DNA from: Halorubrum sp. 48-1-W
GTDB taxonomy: Archaea; Halobacteriota; Halobacteria; Halobacteriales; Haloferacaceae
Assembly: GCF_003287355.1 (NCBI RefSeq)
Contig: NZ_QMIM01000016.1
Location: 1-64,000 of the forward strand
Direction of reading: 5' to 3'
Length of the DNA: 64,000 nt
A model generated the notes under the pieces. It was not told the origin of the DNA. It was given only the letters and a program-made list of their open reading frames with translations, and ran no database searches. Below are positions 7,196 to 15,868 of this stretch, in pieces. Made by a program: the position numbers and the translations under genes. The first letter of the stretch is position 1; each line of letters starts with the position of its first letter.

Positions 7196-9448
7196 ATGGG
7201 ATTAGACGACGACGCACGCGAGTACCACCGGCGGGACCCGCCCGGGAAGATCGAGATCTCGACGACGAAGCCCACGAACACCCAGCGAGACCTCTCGTTA
7301 GCCTACTCTCCAGGTGTCGCCGCGCCGTGCCGGGACATCGCCGCGGACCCGGAATCGATCTTCGAGTACACGGCGAAGGGGAACATGGTGGCTGTCGTCT
7401 CGAACGGCTCGGCCGTGCTCGGCCTCGGCGACATCGGCGCCGCAGCGTCGAAACCCGTCATGGAAGGGAAAGGGGTTCTGTTCAAGCGGTTCGCCGACAT
7501 CGACGTCTTCGACATCGAACTCGACATCGACGAGGTCGACCCGTTCTGTACCGCGGTCTCCGCGATGGAGCCCACCTTCGGCGGGATCAACCTCGAGGAC
7601 ATCAAGGCGCCCGAATGTTTCGAGATCGAAGAGCGTCTCCGCGAGGAGATGGACGTACCCGTCTTCCACGACGATCAGCACGGGACCGCGATCATCTCGG
7701 GTGCGGCGTTGCTGAACGCGACCGACATCGCCGACAAGGAACTCGCCGACCTCGATATCGTCTTCTCCGGCGCGGGCGCGTCCGCGATCGCGAGCGCTCG
7801 GTTCTACGTCTCGCTCGGTGCGAAACGCGAGAACATCACGATGTGTGACTCCTCGGGGATCATCACCGAGGAGCGAGCCGAGGCGGGAGACGTGAACGAG
7901 TACAAACGGGAGTTCGCGAGCGACGTCGACGGCGGCGATCTCGCGGACGCCATGGAGGGTGCGGACGTGTTCGTCGGGCTCTCCGTCGGCGGGATCGTCT
8001 CACAGGAGATGGTCCGCTCGATGGCGGCGGACCCGATCCTGTTCGCGATGGCGAATCCCGACCCGGAGATCACCTACGAGGACGCGAAATCGGCTCGCGA
8101 CGACACCGTGATCATGGCGACGGGACGGTCCGACTACCCGAACATGGTGAACAACGTCCTCGGGTTCCCGTTCCTGTTCCGCGGGGCGCTCGACGTGCGC
8201 GCGACGGAGATCAACGAGGAAATGAAGCGGGCGGCTGCGACGGCGCTCGCGGAGTTGGCTCGGAAGGACGTCCCGGACGCGGTCGTGAAGGCGTACGGCG
8301 ACGACCCGCTCCAGTTCGGCCCCGAGTACGTCATCCCGAAACCGCTCGATCCCCGCGTGCTCTTCGAGGTCGCTCCCGCGGTCGCACAGGCGGCCATGGT
8401 GTCCGGATCCGCGCGGACCGACATCGACCTCGAGCAGTACCGCGAACGGCTCGAGGCTCGGCTCGGCAAGTCCCGCGAGATGATGCGGGTCGTGTTGAAC
8501 AAGGCGAAAAGCGACCCGAAGCGGATCGCGCTCGCGGAGGGGACCGACGAGAAGATGATCCGGGCAGCCTACCAGCTCTCCGAACAGGGGATCGCCGAGC
8601 CGGTGTTGCTCGGCGACGCCGACGAGATCGCTCGCACGGCGGACGGCCTCGGCCTCTCGTTCCATCCGGAGATCGTGGACCCCGACGAACGGGACGTTAC
8701 CGCGTACGGGGACCAGTTGTACGAGCTCCGGAAACGGAAGGGCATCACTCGACGAGAGGCGAACGAACTCGTTCGGCGGGACACGAACTACCTTGGGAGC
8801 GTCATGGTGAAGGCCGGCGACGCCGACGCGATGTTGACCGGGCTCACCCATCACTACCCGTCAGCGTTGCGACCGCCGCTTCAGGTGATCGGCTCGGCAG
8901 CCGACACCGACACCGTCGCCGGGGTGTACATGTTGACGTTCAAGAACCGGGTCGTGTTCTGTGCGGACACGACCGTCAACCAGGACCCCGACCGGGAGAC
9001 GCTCGCGGAGATCACCCGTCACACCGCCGAGCTCGCCCGACGGTTCAACGTCGACCCGCGCGCGGCGGTCCTCTCGTACTCGAACTTCGGGAGCGTCGAC
9101 AACGAGGGCACGCGAAAACCGCGTGAGGCGGTCGAACTCCTCCACGAGGACCCCGATGTCGACTTCCCGGTCGACGGGGAGATGCAGGCAGACACCGCCG
9201 TCGTCGACGAGATCCTCAACGGAACCTACGAATTCTCCGAACTCGACGAGGCCGCGAACGTGCTCGTGTTCCCGAACCTCGAGGCCGGTAACATCGGCTA
9301 CAAACTGCTTCAGCGGCTCGGCGGCGCTGAGGCGATCGGACCCATGCTGGTCGGAATGGACGAACCCGTTCACGTCATCCAGCGTGGCGACGAGGTGAAG
9401 GACATCGTCAACCTGGCCGGCGTCGCGGTCGTCGACGCACAGGAGTGA
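7196..9448 (+). CDS. maeB: NADP-dependent malic enzyme with phosphotransacetylase-like domain
   Basis: Oxidatively decarboxylates malate to pyruvate. The 750 residues form the hybrid MaeB type: a malic enzyme part (about 1-430, with [22 protein letters not shown], and the nucleotide-binding FSGAGASA) and a C-terminal phosphotransacetylase-like domain (about 435-750, with [17 protein letters not shown]). In enterobacterial MaeB the second domain is regulatory, responding to acetyl-CoA, rather than catalytic. Start [18 protein letters not shown] is the usual haloarchaeal N-terminus and fits the TATA element. It reads toward the putative origin at 9.76-10.28 kb. Confidence 0.95.
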   Translation: MGLDDDAREYHRRDPPGKIEISTTKPTNTQRDLSLAYSPGVAAPCRDIAADPESIFEYTAKGNMVAVVSNGSAVLGLGDIGAAASKPVMEGKGVLFKRFADIDVFDIELDIDEVDPFCTAVSAMEPTFGGINLEDIKAPECFEIEERLREEMDVPVFHDDQHGTAIISGAALLNATDIADKELADLDIVFSGAGASAIASARFYVSLGAKRENITMCDSSGIITEERAEAGDVNEYKREFASDVDGGDLADAMEGADVFVGLSVGGIVSQEMVRSMAADPILFAMANPDPEITYEDAKSARDDTVIMATGRSDYPNMVNNVLGFPFLFRGALDVRATEINEEMKRAAATALAELARKDVPDAVVKAYGDDPLQFGPEYVIPKPLDPRVLFEVAPAVAQAAMVSGSARTDIDLEQYRERLEARLGKSREMMRVVLNKAKSDPKRIALAEGTDEKMIRAAYQLSEQGIAEPVLLGDADEIARTADGLGLSFHPEIVDPDERDVTAYGDQLYELRKRKGITRREANELVRRDTNYLGSVMVKAGDADAMLTGLTHHYPSALRPPLQVIGSAADTDTVAGVYMLTFKNRVVFCADTTVNQDPDRETLAEITRHTAELARRFNVDPRAAVLSYSNFGSVDNEGTRKPREAVELLHEDPDVDFPVDGEMQADTAVVDEILNGTYEFSELDEAANVLVFPNLEAGNIGYKLLQRLGGAEAIGPMLVGMDEPVHVIQRGDEVKDIVNLAGVAVVDAQE

Positions 9449-9549
9449 CCGTGGGCACGCGCCGGTAACTGCGGTCGCGGTCACGGGTGAACGGCCGGAG
9501 ATGCGGTTGGCGTCACCGAGTTCGAAGCGTCGTCGCGTACGATCCCGGC

Positions 9550-9618
9550 GTTGTGACCGGGATGTTCGACTCGTTGTGACCGGGATGTTCGACTCGTTGT
9601 GACCGGGATGTTCGACTC
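9550..9618. repeat. Three perfect 23-bp tandem copies
   Basis: Three identical copies of a 23-bp unit (containing gttgtgaccgggatgttcg) lie about 100 bp after the maeB stop, on the left side of the putative origin. The unit shows no match to the ORB core, so I do not call these initiator sites. Confidence 0.9.
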
Positions 9619-9756
9619 GACCATGAGCGGGTGAAATCCGCCGTCCGTTGAAATCGCGTTCGCTGAAAACGTGATGTCCGCTTGGTCGCGATCTTCGTTT
9701 TGCTACTGAGTTCGCGATTTTCGTTTTCGCGATGCTTCGGATACATTGCTGATGTG

Positions 9757-9803
9757 GGGGACACACCGTGTTTCCGGTGAAATGGGGTGATGGTGGGGGT
9801 GGT
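9757..9803 (+). other. ORB-like element 1 with G-rich tail
   Basis: Core acacaccgtgtttccggtga (9761-9780) is followed by aatgggg and a G-rich tail (to about 9803). The core and tail recur, inverted, at 10236-10282. Archaeal ORBs are bound by Orc1/Cdc6 and typically combine a dyad core with a G-string. The tail here points toward the AT-rich core. Confidence 0.75.
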
Positions 9804-9845
9804 CTTTCGTTCAGGACGGGCCCTGCTTTCGTCGAGTACCGTCGA

Positions 9846-9955
9846 GTACCAACTACTTCACTAACTATTTGTAAGACACTGTATAGTTGATTTAAGTATA
9901 ACCAGTACTATTATATATAACACTCGAGAATATTCCAGTAAGTCAAATGTAGTCA
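9846..9955. other. AT-rich core, candidate duplex unwinding element
   Basis: The stretch from about 9851 to 9947 is the most AT-rich of the window by eye, with runs such as tatagttgatttaagtataa and actattatatataacac. It sits between the two inward-facing ORB-like elements, closer to the left one, where an origin would be expected to melt. Confidence 0.65.
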
Positions 9956-10013
9956 CGAGACGAACTTCGTGTAGTCACATCACGGGATACACTAGAAGAC
10001 GTGATCTAGTCAC
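9950..10013. repeat. Three tagtcac repeats beside the AT-rich core
   Basis: tagtcac occurs at 9950-9956, 9972-9978 and 10007-10013, all in the same orientation, right after the AT-rich core. The arms catcacg and cgtgatc around 9977-10005 also form a weak dyad. These could be secondary protein sites of the origin; there is no direct evidence of function. Confidence 0.5.
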
Positions 10014-10052
10014 GATCGACGACAACACGTGTCGATCTCGCGTATCAGGAAC

Positions 10053-10070
10053 CCACGACGGAAGTCGTGG
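10053..10070. other. Perfect 7-bp hairpin with GGAA loop
   Basis: ccacgac-ggaa-gtcgtgg is a perfect stem-loop. It resembles the hairpin near the right ends of haloarchaeal IS200/IS605-type (TnpB) elements, which from memory often read cacgactgaagtcgtgg. No TnpA or TnpB frame is present, so at most it is a relic. Confidence 0.4.
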
Positions 10071-10235
10071 ACTTGCCAGTGGACCACCGCTCTGACCGAA
10101 TGATTCAGGTTGATTCGTGATCCGTGAATCGTGGCCGGATGACCCGTAAATCGCACTCGTGGCCCGTTTGACTGGTCGTCTGTATCCTGTTTTCTCGGAC
10201 TTCTCGTCTCGGACCACACCTCGTTTCCGATGAAT

Positions 10236-10282
10236 CCCCACCCCCAACCACCCACCCATTTCACCGGAAACACGGTGTGTGT
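10236..10282 (-). other. ORB-like element 2 with G-rich tail (inverted)
   Basis: On the minus strand the core acacaccgtgtttccggtga is identical to element 1, followed by aatggg and a G-rich tail (to about 10236). It faces element 1 across the AT-rich core. Confidence 0.75.
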
Positions 10283-10327
10283 CTCAACGAATTCAATACA
10301 CTCCGTAGAACGGGATCGTTGCTGGCG

Positions 10328-10600
10328 GGATGAACGCCTCCAAAGCCTCAGCCGCTCGATTCTACAGAGTAGTGAGCACAACTTCGGTGAACACTTCCAA
10401 AGCCCCAGCCGCGAGGGCTCACGGCTTCGTCGCCGGCGGCGTTGCCGCCGGCTTCCAGAGGCGCGGAGCGCCTCGCGGCCGTTCGCCATTCGAGGGCTCG
10501 CGACTGCCCCTTTGAGTCCCGCCCCGCACAGCCCCGCAACCGCACCTCATACCTCCCCAGCCTCGCGCCCTACCGGGCGCTCGGAGGCGCGCCACCGTAA
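10328..10600. repeat. Structured intergenic element with hairpins
   Basis: Begins with two direct copies of a cctccaaagcctcagccgc-like unit (10337-10356 and 10394-10412), 57 bp apart. Three strong hairpins follow: gccggcggc/gccgccggc (10432-10452), gaggcgc/gcgcctc (10458-10474) and gcgccc/gggcgc (10565-10580). I recall very similar sequence (ccaaagccccagccgcgagg and ccctttgagtcccgccccgc) as a multi-copy intergenic repeat in Halorubrum genomes. That is recollection, not a search. No convincing protein is encoded. The rest up to 10800 shows no feature. Confidence 0.5.
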
Positions 10601-10800
10601 AATCGTTCGTTCTTTCAGCTGTACTGAGTGAACCCCGCATCAGACGTGTGAGCCGTTTCGAGACACCTTCTCAGGAAGCTACCACACCCGGAAAGATGTC
10701 AAGCCGCTAGCGAGCGTGAGTAGTGTCGTGCTGTCGGCCGAGTTCCCACACCTAACCGGCAGTCTAGGACATCTAGAGAGCCACGCCTCGAAAACGGTGG

Positions 10801-11982
10801 TTACATGTCGCCGAACGCGCCGACGCCGCGACCGGGGGAGGAGACCTTCGCGATCCAGCGCGAGGCGATCGCCTTCTTCAACAGCTTCGCGGGAGTCCCG
10901 CCGAACGTCTTGATCGGCATCCCGACCACGTCGTGTGCGACCGCCTCCTCGCCCACGGAGATCACGGTTCCCTTGTCCTCGTGTTGCCACGACTGGAGCG
11001 GCGCGCCGCGGGCGGCGCGGGCGAGGTTCTCGCCGGCGATCTCCGCAGCCTGCCAGGCAGCCTGGGCGGTCGGCGGCGCGACGTCGTCGCCACCCTGGTC
11101 GATCAGGGCGGTGTCGCCGATGGCGAATACGCGATCGTCGCTCGTGGTGAAATCGGACTCCGCGAACACCCGGTTCGAACGGTCGTCCTTATCGATCTCG
11201 ACCGCGTCAAGCTCCTCCTGGCCGGTGATCCCTCCGGTCCAGATCAGCACGTCGTAGGTCAGTTCCTCCGGCTCCTCCTCCTCGCCGCCACCGAGGTACA
11301 CCGCACCCTCGTCGGCCTTCGAGATGAAGTCGCCGGTGAGGATCTCGACGTCCGCGTCCTCGAGCCGCTGGCGGAGCGCCCCCTGGATCTGCGGGTCGTT
11401 CCCGGGGAAGACCTCGTCCAACCCCTCGACGAGCTTGATCTCGAGGGGGGCGCGGTGTTTGTCACGGTACTCCGCGATCTCGCCGGCGGTCTGGATGCCC
11501 GAGAGACCCGCACCGCCGACGACGACGGTGCCGGGATCGGAGCGGGTCGCGCTCCCCGCAGCCTCGCGGACGTCGTCGTGGATCGCCTGTGCGTCGGCGA
11601 GGCTCTTGAGCTGGTGGGCGTGTTGCTTCAGCCCGTCGATGCCGAAGAAGGCGGTCGTCGAACCGATCGCCAGGAGGAGGTAGTCGTACTCGACGGCCTC
11701 GCCGTCGTCGGTCTCGACGACCCGGTCGTCGGTGTCGACGTCGACGACGCGGCCCTGGACGAACTCGCCGTCGTCGGACATGATCTCGCCGACGGGAATG
11801 GTGATGCTGTCCTCGACGGCGGGGTTCCGGATCGCCCGGTGGACCTCGTGTAACACGAGGTGGTAGTCGTGTTCGGAGATCCAGGTGAGTTCCGCCTCGC
11901 CCTCGCCGACCTCGCCTTCGAACGACTTCACCGCCCCGGCACCGGCGTACCCGGAGCCGACGACGACGACCTGAGTAGTCAT
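10801..11982 (-). CDS. NAD(P)/FAD-dependent oxidoreductase, type II NADH dehydrogenase-like
   Basis: A 393-residue flavoprotein that starts with the FAD dinucleotide fold (TTQVVVVGSGYAGAGAVKSF) and has an AIGSTTAFFGI segment. A second, NAD-binding fold follows (VVVGGAGLSGIQTAGEI), then the FAD motif FAIGDTALID. The layout is that of NDH-2 / sulfide:quinone oxidoreductase relatives, which pass electrons from NADH to quinone at the membrane face. There is no predicted membrane helix; a C-terminal amphipathic region would do the membrane contact. The conserved redox cysteines of SQR were not seen, favouring NDH-2. It reads toward the putative origin. Confidence 0.85.
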   Translation of the reverse strand: MTTQVVVVGSGYAGAGAVKSFEGEVGEGEAELTWISEHDYHLVLHEVHRAIRNPAVEDSITIPVGEIMSDDGEFVQGRVVDVDTDDRVVETDDGEAVEYDYLLLAIGSTTAFFGIDGLKQHAHQLKSLADAQAIHDDVREAAGSATRSDPGTVVVGGAGLSGIQTAGEIAEYRDKHRAPLEIKLVEGLDEVFPGNDPQIQGALRQRLEDADVEILTGDFISKADEGAVYLGGGEEEEPEELTYDVLIWTGGITGQEELDAVEIDKDDRSNRVFAESDFTTSDDRVFAIGDTALIDQGGDDVAPPTAQAAWQAAEIAGENLARAARGAPLQSWQHEDKGTVISVGEEAVAHDVVGMPIKTFGGTPAKLLKKAIASRWIAKVSSPGRGVGAFGDM

Positions 11983-12044
11983 GTATGTCGTTCCGCGGTC
12001 CGCGGATAAAGACGCTTTGGAACCGCGTTCGGCGGCGTCGTGGG

Positions 12045-12908
12045 CTATCGGATCGAGAGCCCGGCGTGCCAGCGGTCGGCACCGGCCTCGCGTTTGACCT
12101 CGTCCATCCGCGCGAGCAACTTCACGGCGAGGCTCGCGGTCTCGGCCGCCCGCGACTCCCCCTCGGTCCGGAACTCGCCGGTGACGCGGTTGGCGTACAC
12201 AGAACATATCGCGCCCGCGCGCAGGCCGTACACGTTCGCGATCGTGAGGATGGACGACGCCTCCATCTCGATGTTCTTCACGTTCGCGTCCCGGAGCGCA
12301 GCGACCAGCTCGTCCGATCCTGCCGCCTCGAACCCCTCGAACCCCGGGCGACCCTGTCCGGCGTAAAACGAGTCGGCGCTCATCGTGATCCCGGTGTGGT
12401 ACTCGTAGCCGAGCTGTTCGGCGGCGGCGACGAGCGCGGAGACGACCTCCCGGTCGGCAGTCGCCGGGTAGTCCTCGCGGACGTACTCGTCGCTCGTCCC
12501 CTCTTGCCGGACCGCGCCGGTGGTTATCACTAGGTCGCCGACGTCCATCCCCGGCTGGATGGCCCCACAGGAGCCGACCCGAACGAACGTGTCGACGCCG
12601 ATCCGGGCGAGCTCCTCGACGGCGATCGCCGCCGATGGCGAGCCGATCCCGGTGGAGGTCACGGAGACGGGCGTGCCCCCGTAGGTCCCGGTCGCGGTGC
12701 GGTACTCGCGGTGGTATGCGACTTCCTCGTGGTCGTCCCACAGCGCGGTGACCTTGTCGACCCGCTCCGGGTTTCCGGGGAGAAGCACGGCGTCGGCGAC
12801 GTCGCCCGTGCGGAGCTCGACGTGATACTGGACCTCGTCGTTGGGATCTTCGCTGTCGCCGGCGGTTCCGGTGTTGCCAGAGATCCCAGCGTCGTGCTCG
12901 TCGGTCAT
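12045..12908 (-). CDS. udp: Uridine phosphorylase / nucleoside phosphorylase
   Basis: Phosphorolysis of uridine to uracil and ribose 1-phosphate in pyrimidine salvage. The 287 residues carry the PNP/UDP family-1 features: LLPGNPERVDKV, the phosphate loop VRVGSCGAIQPGM, and the ribose/base region NIEMEASSILTIANVYGLRAG. The N-terminal 25 residues are an acidic extension. It lies directly after cytidine deaminase on the same strand. Together they would take cytidine through uridine to uracil. Substrate preference (uridine or purine nucleoside) is inferred from the family and the neighbour. Confidence 0.9.
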   Translation of the reverse strand: MTDEHDAGISGNTGTAGDSEDPNDEVQYHVELRTGDVADAVLLPGNPERVDKVTALWDDHEEVAYHREYRTATGTYGGTPVSVTSTGIGSPSAAIAVEELARIGVDTFVRVGSCGAIQPGMDVGDLVITTGAVRQEGTSDEYVREDYPATADREVVSALVAAAEQLGYEYHTGITMSADSFYAGQGRPGFEGFEAAGSDELVAALRDANVKNIEMEASSILTIANVYGLRAGAICSVYANRVTGEFRTEGESRAAETASLAVKLLARMDEVKREAGADRWHAGLSIR

Positions 12909-13000
12909 GACCTCGACCTTCGAGGAGACGTTTAAAAGTCGTTCCGCATCGAGTGACCTCGAGTGGCGCCCGCGCACTCGTGTCGAACGACGCGACGTAC

Positions 13001-13402
13001 TCAGCGGTTGCGGGCGTCGTCGAGCGTCCCCTCGCTGATGGTGTTCGGGAGGAGCTCGCCGAGCGTGTACTCGCTGGTCTCGCCGTCGCCCTCGTCACAG
13101 ACCACCGGGAGGTCGTCGTCCGCGAACTCGGTGAGGCTCTGTCGGCACATCCCACAGGGAGTGACGCCGTCCCGCGCACCCGAGGCGACGGCCAAGCGGT
13201 CGAACTCCCGGTGGCCGTTCTTCACTGCCTCCGCGAGCGCCACCTCCTCGGCGTGGAGGCTGTTGGAGTAGTTGGCGTTCTCGATGTTACAACCGGTGTA
13301 GACGGTGCCGTCCGCGGTCCGGAGCGCGGCCCCGACGCGGTACTCGGAGTACGGGACGTGAGCGTCCGCGAGCGCGTCACGGGCGGCCTCGATCAGGTCC
13401 AT
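13001..13402 (-). CDS. cdd: Cytidine deaminase
   Basis: Deaminates cytidine to uridine. The 133 residues contain both zinc motifs of the small cytidine deaminase family, LHAEEVALAEA (HAE) and TPCGMCRQ (PCxxC), plus the substrate motif GCNIENANYS. Two starts are possible: GTG at 13411 or ATG at 13402. I chose the ATG, giving MDLIEAARDALADAH. It is 92 bp upstream of udp and probably forms a nucleoside-salvage pair with it. Confidence 0.93.
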   Translation of the reverse strand: MDLIEAARDALADAHVPYSEYRVGAALRTADGTVYTGCNIENANYSNSLHAEEVALAEAVKNGHREFDRLAVASGARDGVTPCGMCRQSLTEFADDDLPVVCDEGDGETSEYTLGELLPNTISEGTLDDARNR

Positions 13403-13501
13403 GTTCGCCACTCGAGGGGCGACCCGATAAGCGACCGGGTCACCGACGGGTATCTACTGTCGGGTATCCACCGCCCGGTGTCGTTCACTCCCCACCGTCG
13501 T

Positions 13502-14101
13502 TTATCGCCCGGTGTCGTACTTGTAGGTCGCCGACTCCGGGTCGATCCCGAAGTCCTCGGGTGATTCGACGGGTTCCTCCGTGTCGCCTTCGTCCCCGTC
13601 GGGGTCGCCGGCGTCGGCGTTCTTGAACGCGTCCCGGAGCCGATCCGGCATCTCGAAGTCGTCGACGTCGACGTGGAGCCCGACCACGCCGCCGCCGAGG
13701 AACTCGCGTTTCTCCGCCAATCGGTCGGAGAGCGCTGACGGGAGGTCGTCGGTGTCGACCTCGTCGAAGCCGAACTGCGTCAGGTAGTCGGGCTGGTCAG
13801 TGAGCACGTACACCGTCTCGAACCCCTCTGCGGACGCGGTATCGACGAGCCGCTCGACGACGTGTGCCCCGACGCCCCGCCCCCGCCACTCCGGGAGCAC
13901 GCCGATCCCGGTGAGCTCGATCCGCTCCACGTCGTCGCCTCGATGAAGCCGGAGCCGACCGAAGCCGGCCCTGTCACCCGACTCCTCGTCGACCGCGATC
14001 ACGTAGTCCCGTGACCGGAAGGCAACGTCGTCGAGCCCTAGCCGCTCGATCGCGTCCAGTAACCACGCCTCGTCACGGTTCTTGGCGTCGCGGACGTACA
14101 T
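13502..14101 (-). CDS. GNAT family N-acetyltransferase
   Basis: A 199-residue protein. The N-terminal two thirds (about 1-140) is a GNAT fold, with the acetyl-CoA loop GIGVLPEWRGRGVGAHVVERL and the strand YVLTDQPDYLTQFGF near the end. The C-terminal 45 residues are acidic and probably disordered (DEGDTEEPVESPEDFG). The ATG at 14101 gives MYVRDAKNRDEAWLLDAI; the frame is open further upstream but lacks domain character. Substrate unknown. Confidence 0.87.
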   Translation of the reverse strand: MYVRDAKNRDEAWLLDAIERLGLDDVAFRSRDYVIAVDEESGDRAGFGRLRLHRGDDVERIELTGIGVLPEWRGRGVGAHVVERLVDTASAEGFETVYVLTDQPDYLTQFGFDEVDTDDLPSALSDRLAEKREFLGGGVVGLHVDVDDFEMPDRLRDAFKNADAGDPDGDEGDTEEPVESPEDFGIDPESATYKYDTGR

Positions 14102-14159
14102 AGGCTGTCCTACGAGGCCGAGAGTAAAAACGGTTCGCCGGCGGCCAACCGTCACCGCT

Positions 14160-14205
14160 CGATGGAGACCGACCTCACCGCTCGATGGAGACCGACCTCA
14201 CCGCT
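14160..14205. repeat. 21-22-bp duplication at the end of the MBL gene
   Basis: ctcgatggagaccgacctcac occurs twice in tandem, followed by a partial third copy (cgctcgacggagcgctcg) that contains the stop codon region (14198) of the minus-strand MBL hydrolase gene. Confidence 0.8.
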
Positions 14206-14932
14206 CGACGGAGCGCTCGTCGAGCGCGACCGGGATCGACCGGGACGCGACGTCGCCGGCGAACGCCTCCCCATCCGCCTTCAGGGCGTCGAAGGTGTCG
14301 TAATGTATCGGGACGACCAGGTCGGGCCCCATGCGATCGGCGAGGTCGGCGGCAGTGTGACGGTCGGAGACGATCCCGCCCCCGCCGATGTTCGCGAGGA
14401 GGACGCCGACGTCGAGCTCGGCGAGCCCGTCGAGCGCGTCGCCGTCGCCGGGCCAGAGCACGGTTCGGCCCCCGATCGAGAACAGGAACCCACAGCCGAA
14501 CCCCGGCGGGTGTGGAACCGTCCCGTCGTCGTTCGCACAGGGGCCGTCCGGCTCGTTGTGCGCTGGGACCGTCCAGACCGTCACCGTCCCGGCGTCGGTC
14601 TCGACGTCGACGCGGGCCTCGTCGTCGACGCGGACCACGTCGTAGTCGGCTGTCAGCGCCTCGATCGGCTCCACATCGCGGTCGATCCGCTCGGCGTCGA
14701 CGGCGTCGTAGATCACGAGCGTCGCGTCCACGTCGGCGACGGAGCGGATCCCCGCCGGGTCGTAGTGGTGGTCGTGGGTGACGACGACGACGTCGCCGTC
14801 GCGGGCCCAGTAGTCGTCGAGCACCCCGTACCGACCGGGGTCCGTGTAGACGACGGGTTCGCCGACAGCGGAGACGCGGGCGGTCGCGTAGCCGAGCCAC
14901 TCCACGGAGAGGTCGTCGTATCTGACGGTCAT
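14198..14932 (-). CDS. MBL-fold metallo-hydrolase (UlaG-like)
   Basis: A 244-residue metallo-beta-lactamase-fold enzyme. The motif VVVTHDHHYDPAG provides the first metal ligands, VWTVPAHNEPDG an interior histidine, LWPGDGDALDG the bridging Asp region, and VPIHYDTF the final histidine. The compact fold beginning VEWLGYATARVS is typical of the UlaG/UPF0173 'metal-dependent hydrolase' group. It lies 36 bp after the unknown gene at 14969-15826 on the same strand, probably in one transcript. Substrate not predictable. Confidence 0.88.
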   Translation of the reverse strand: MTVRYDDLSVEWLGYATARVSAVGEPVVYTDPGRYGVLDDYWARDGDVVVVTHDHHYDPAGIRSVADVDATLVIYDAVDAERIDRDVEPIEALTADYDVVRVDDEARVDVETDAGTVTVWTVPAHNEPDGPCANDDGTVPHPPGFGCGFLFSIGGRTVLWPGDGDALDGLAELDVGVLLANIGGGGIVSDRHTAADLADRMGPDLVVPIHYDTFDALKADGEAFAGDVASRSIPVALDERSVER

Positions 14933-14968
14933 ATCGGACGATACGGTCCGTCGACGCCTTGAGGGTAG

Positions 14969-15826
14969 CTATTTGTCACGTCCGATCGGTTCCTCGACGA
15001 CGATCTCCCACGCGTCCTCGACGTCGACCCCAGGACCGAGGACGTGTTCGGGGACGAGCGGCATCGGGATCGGCACGAACCCGGCGGTGCGCATCGCCGC
15101 GAAGCCGCTCGCGGTCTCGACCACGGTCCCGTCGTCGCAGTGTCGCACGCGGAACCGCTTGTCCGCCGGGTCGCGACGGTAGACGTACGGGAACGCCCCA
15201 GCAGGCGGCGTCCGAAGGCTCGCCGTGCCCGCGAGCACGGCGACGACCCGATCGTCGGCCTCACACACCAGTCGCGGGACGGTCGGACGACCGTCCGGCC
15301 CACTCGCGGCTGTATCGACCCCGTTCACGGACGGAACAGGACCGGACGGCGTGTCCGTCTCCCGCCAGCGGAACGTCGGATCCGCGTCGGATCCCGCCTT
15401 TCGACCGACGAGGTCCTCGACGCGAACGCAGGCGTAGCCGCCGGTGGCCCCCGGAAGTCCTTCGGTGTCGACGGCGACCCGGTCGGGACCCGCGTGGAAC
15501 GTCCGGCGACCGTCCGTCTCGTCGACGAGGAGCGGCGGGTCGGTGAGGACCGATCGAACCGCGGCCGCGACCTCGGAGTCGGCGACGACGAACAGCGCCC
15601 GACGGTCGCGATCGATTGCGTGACCGAGCCGCGAGACGACCGTCGTCGGCGTGGCATCCGCCTCGGTGAGCGGTTCGACCCCGAACGTCTCCTCGCCCCG
15701 TACGGCGATCGCCGGCGGCTCGGCTCGGGTCTCCGGCCGGGAGACGTCGTAGCCGCACGCCGCGAGCCGGTCCGTCACTGCCTCCGTCAGCCGCCGCCGC
15801 GCGGCGTCGCCGAGGGGATCTGGCAT
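14969..15826 (-). CDS. Conserved haloarchaeal protein of unknown function
   Basis: A 285-residue soluble protein that I do not recognise. It starts MPDPLGDAARRRLTEAVTDRLAACGYDVS. The middle part contains DRRALFVVADSEVAAAVRSVL, which resembles a Rossmann-like strand-helix unit of some haloarchaeal unknowns. There are no membrane helices, cysteine clusters or nucleotide motifs. It is placed 42 bp after ligA and 36 bp before the MBL gene, so it is probably cotranscribed with both. A role in nucleic-acid metabolism is only a guess from position. Confidence 0.7.
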   Translation of the reverse strand: MPDPLGDAARRRLTEAVTDRLAACGYDVSRPETRAEPPAIAVRGEETFGVEPLTEADATPTTVVSRLGHAIDRDRRALFVVADSEVAAAVRSVLTDPPLLVDETDGRRTFHAGPDRVAVDTEGLPGATGGYACVRVEDLVGRKAGSDADPTFRWRETDTPSGPVPSVNGVDTAASGPDGRPTVPRLVCEADDRVVAVLAGTASLRTPPAGAFPYVYRRDPADKRFRVRHCDDGTVVETASGFAAMRTAGFVPIPMPLVPEHVLGPGVDVEDAWEIVVEEPIGRDK

Positions 15827-15868
15827 GGCTATCCGTACGACCCCGACTCGAAAGCCCTTTCGCGTCCG

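Larger units (their letters stand above)
9757..10282. other. Putative replication origin (oriC)
   Basis: Two inverted ORB-like elements about 480 bp apart, both with G-rich tails pointing inward, flank an AT-rich stretch in otherwise very GC-rich DNA. This is the classical euryarchaeal origin layout. The interval has no plausible gene and lies between the 3' ends of maeB and the NDH gene. An orc1/cdc6 gene whose own upstream region carries the same element lies 7.6 kb to the left. That all three elements share a core absent elsewhere in the window is seen in the sequence; origin activity is inferred. Confidence 0.72.

Noticed and set aside
9550-9618. Three perfect 23-bp repeats near the origin as iteron-like initiator sites
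   Set aside because: They do not contain the ORB core shared by the three candidate elements, and the window holds many similar repeats away from any origin.
10053-10070. An intact IS200/IS605 element in the origin
   Set aside because: Only the hairpin is present. There is no TnpA or TnpB reading frame nearby.
9975-10259. A minus-strand ORF of about 94 codons inside the origin interval
   Set aside because: It overlaps the G-rich tail of an ORB-like element, has no domain or acidic composition, and no promoter.
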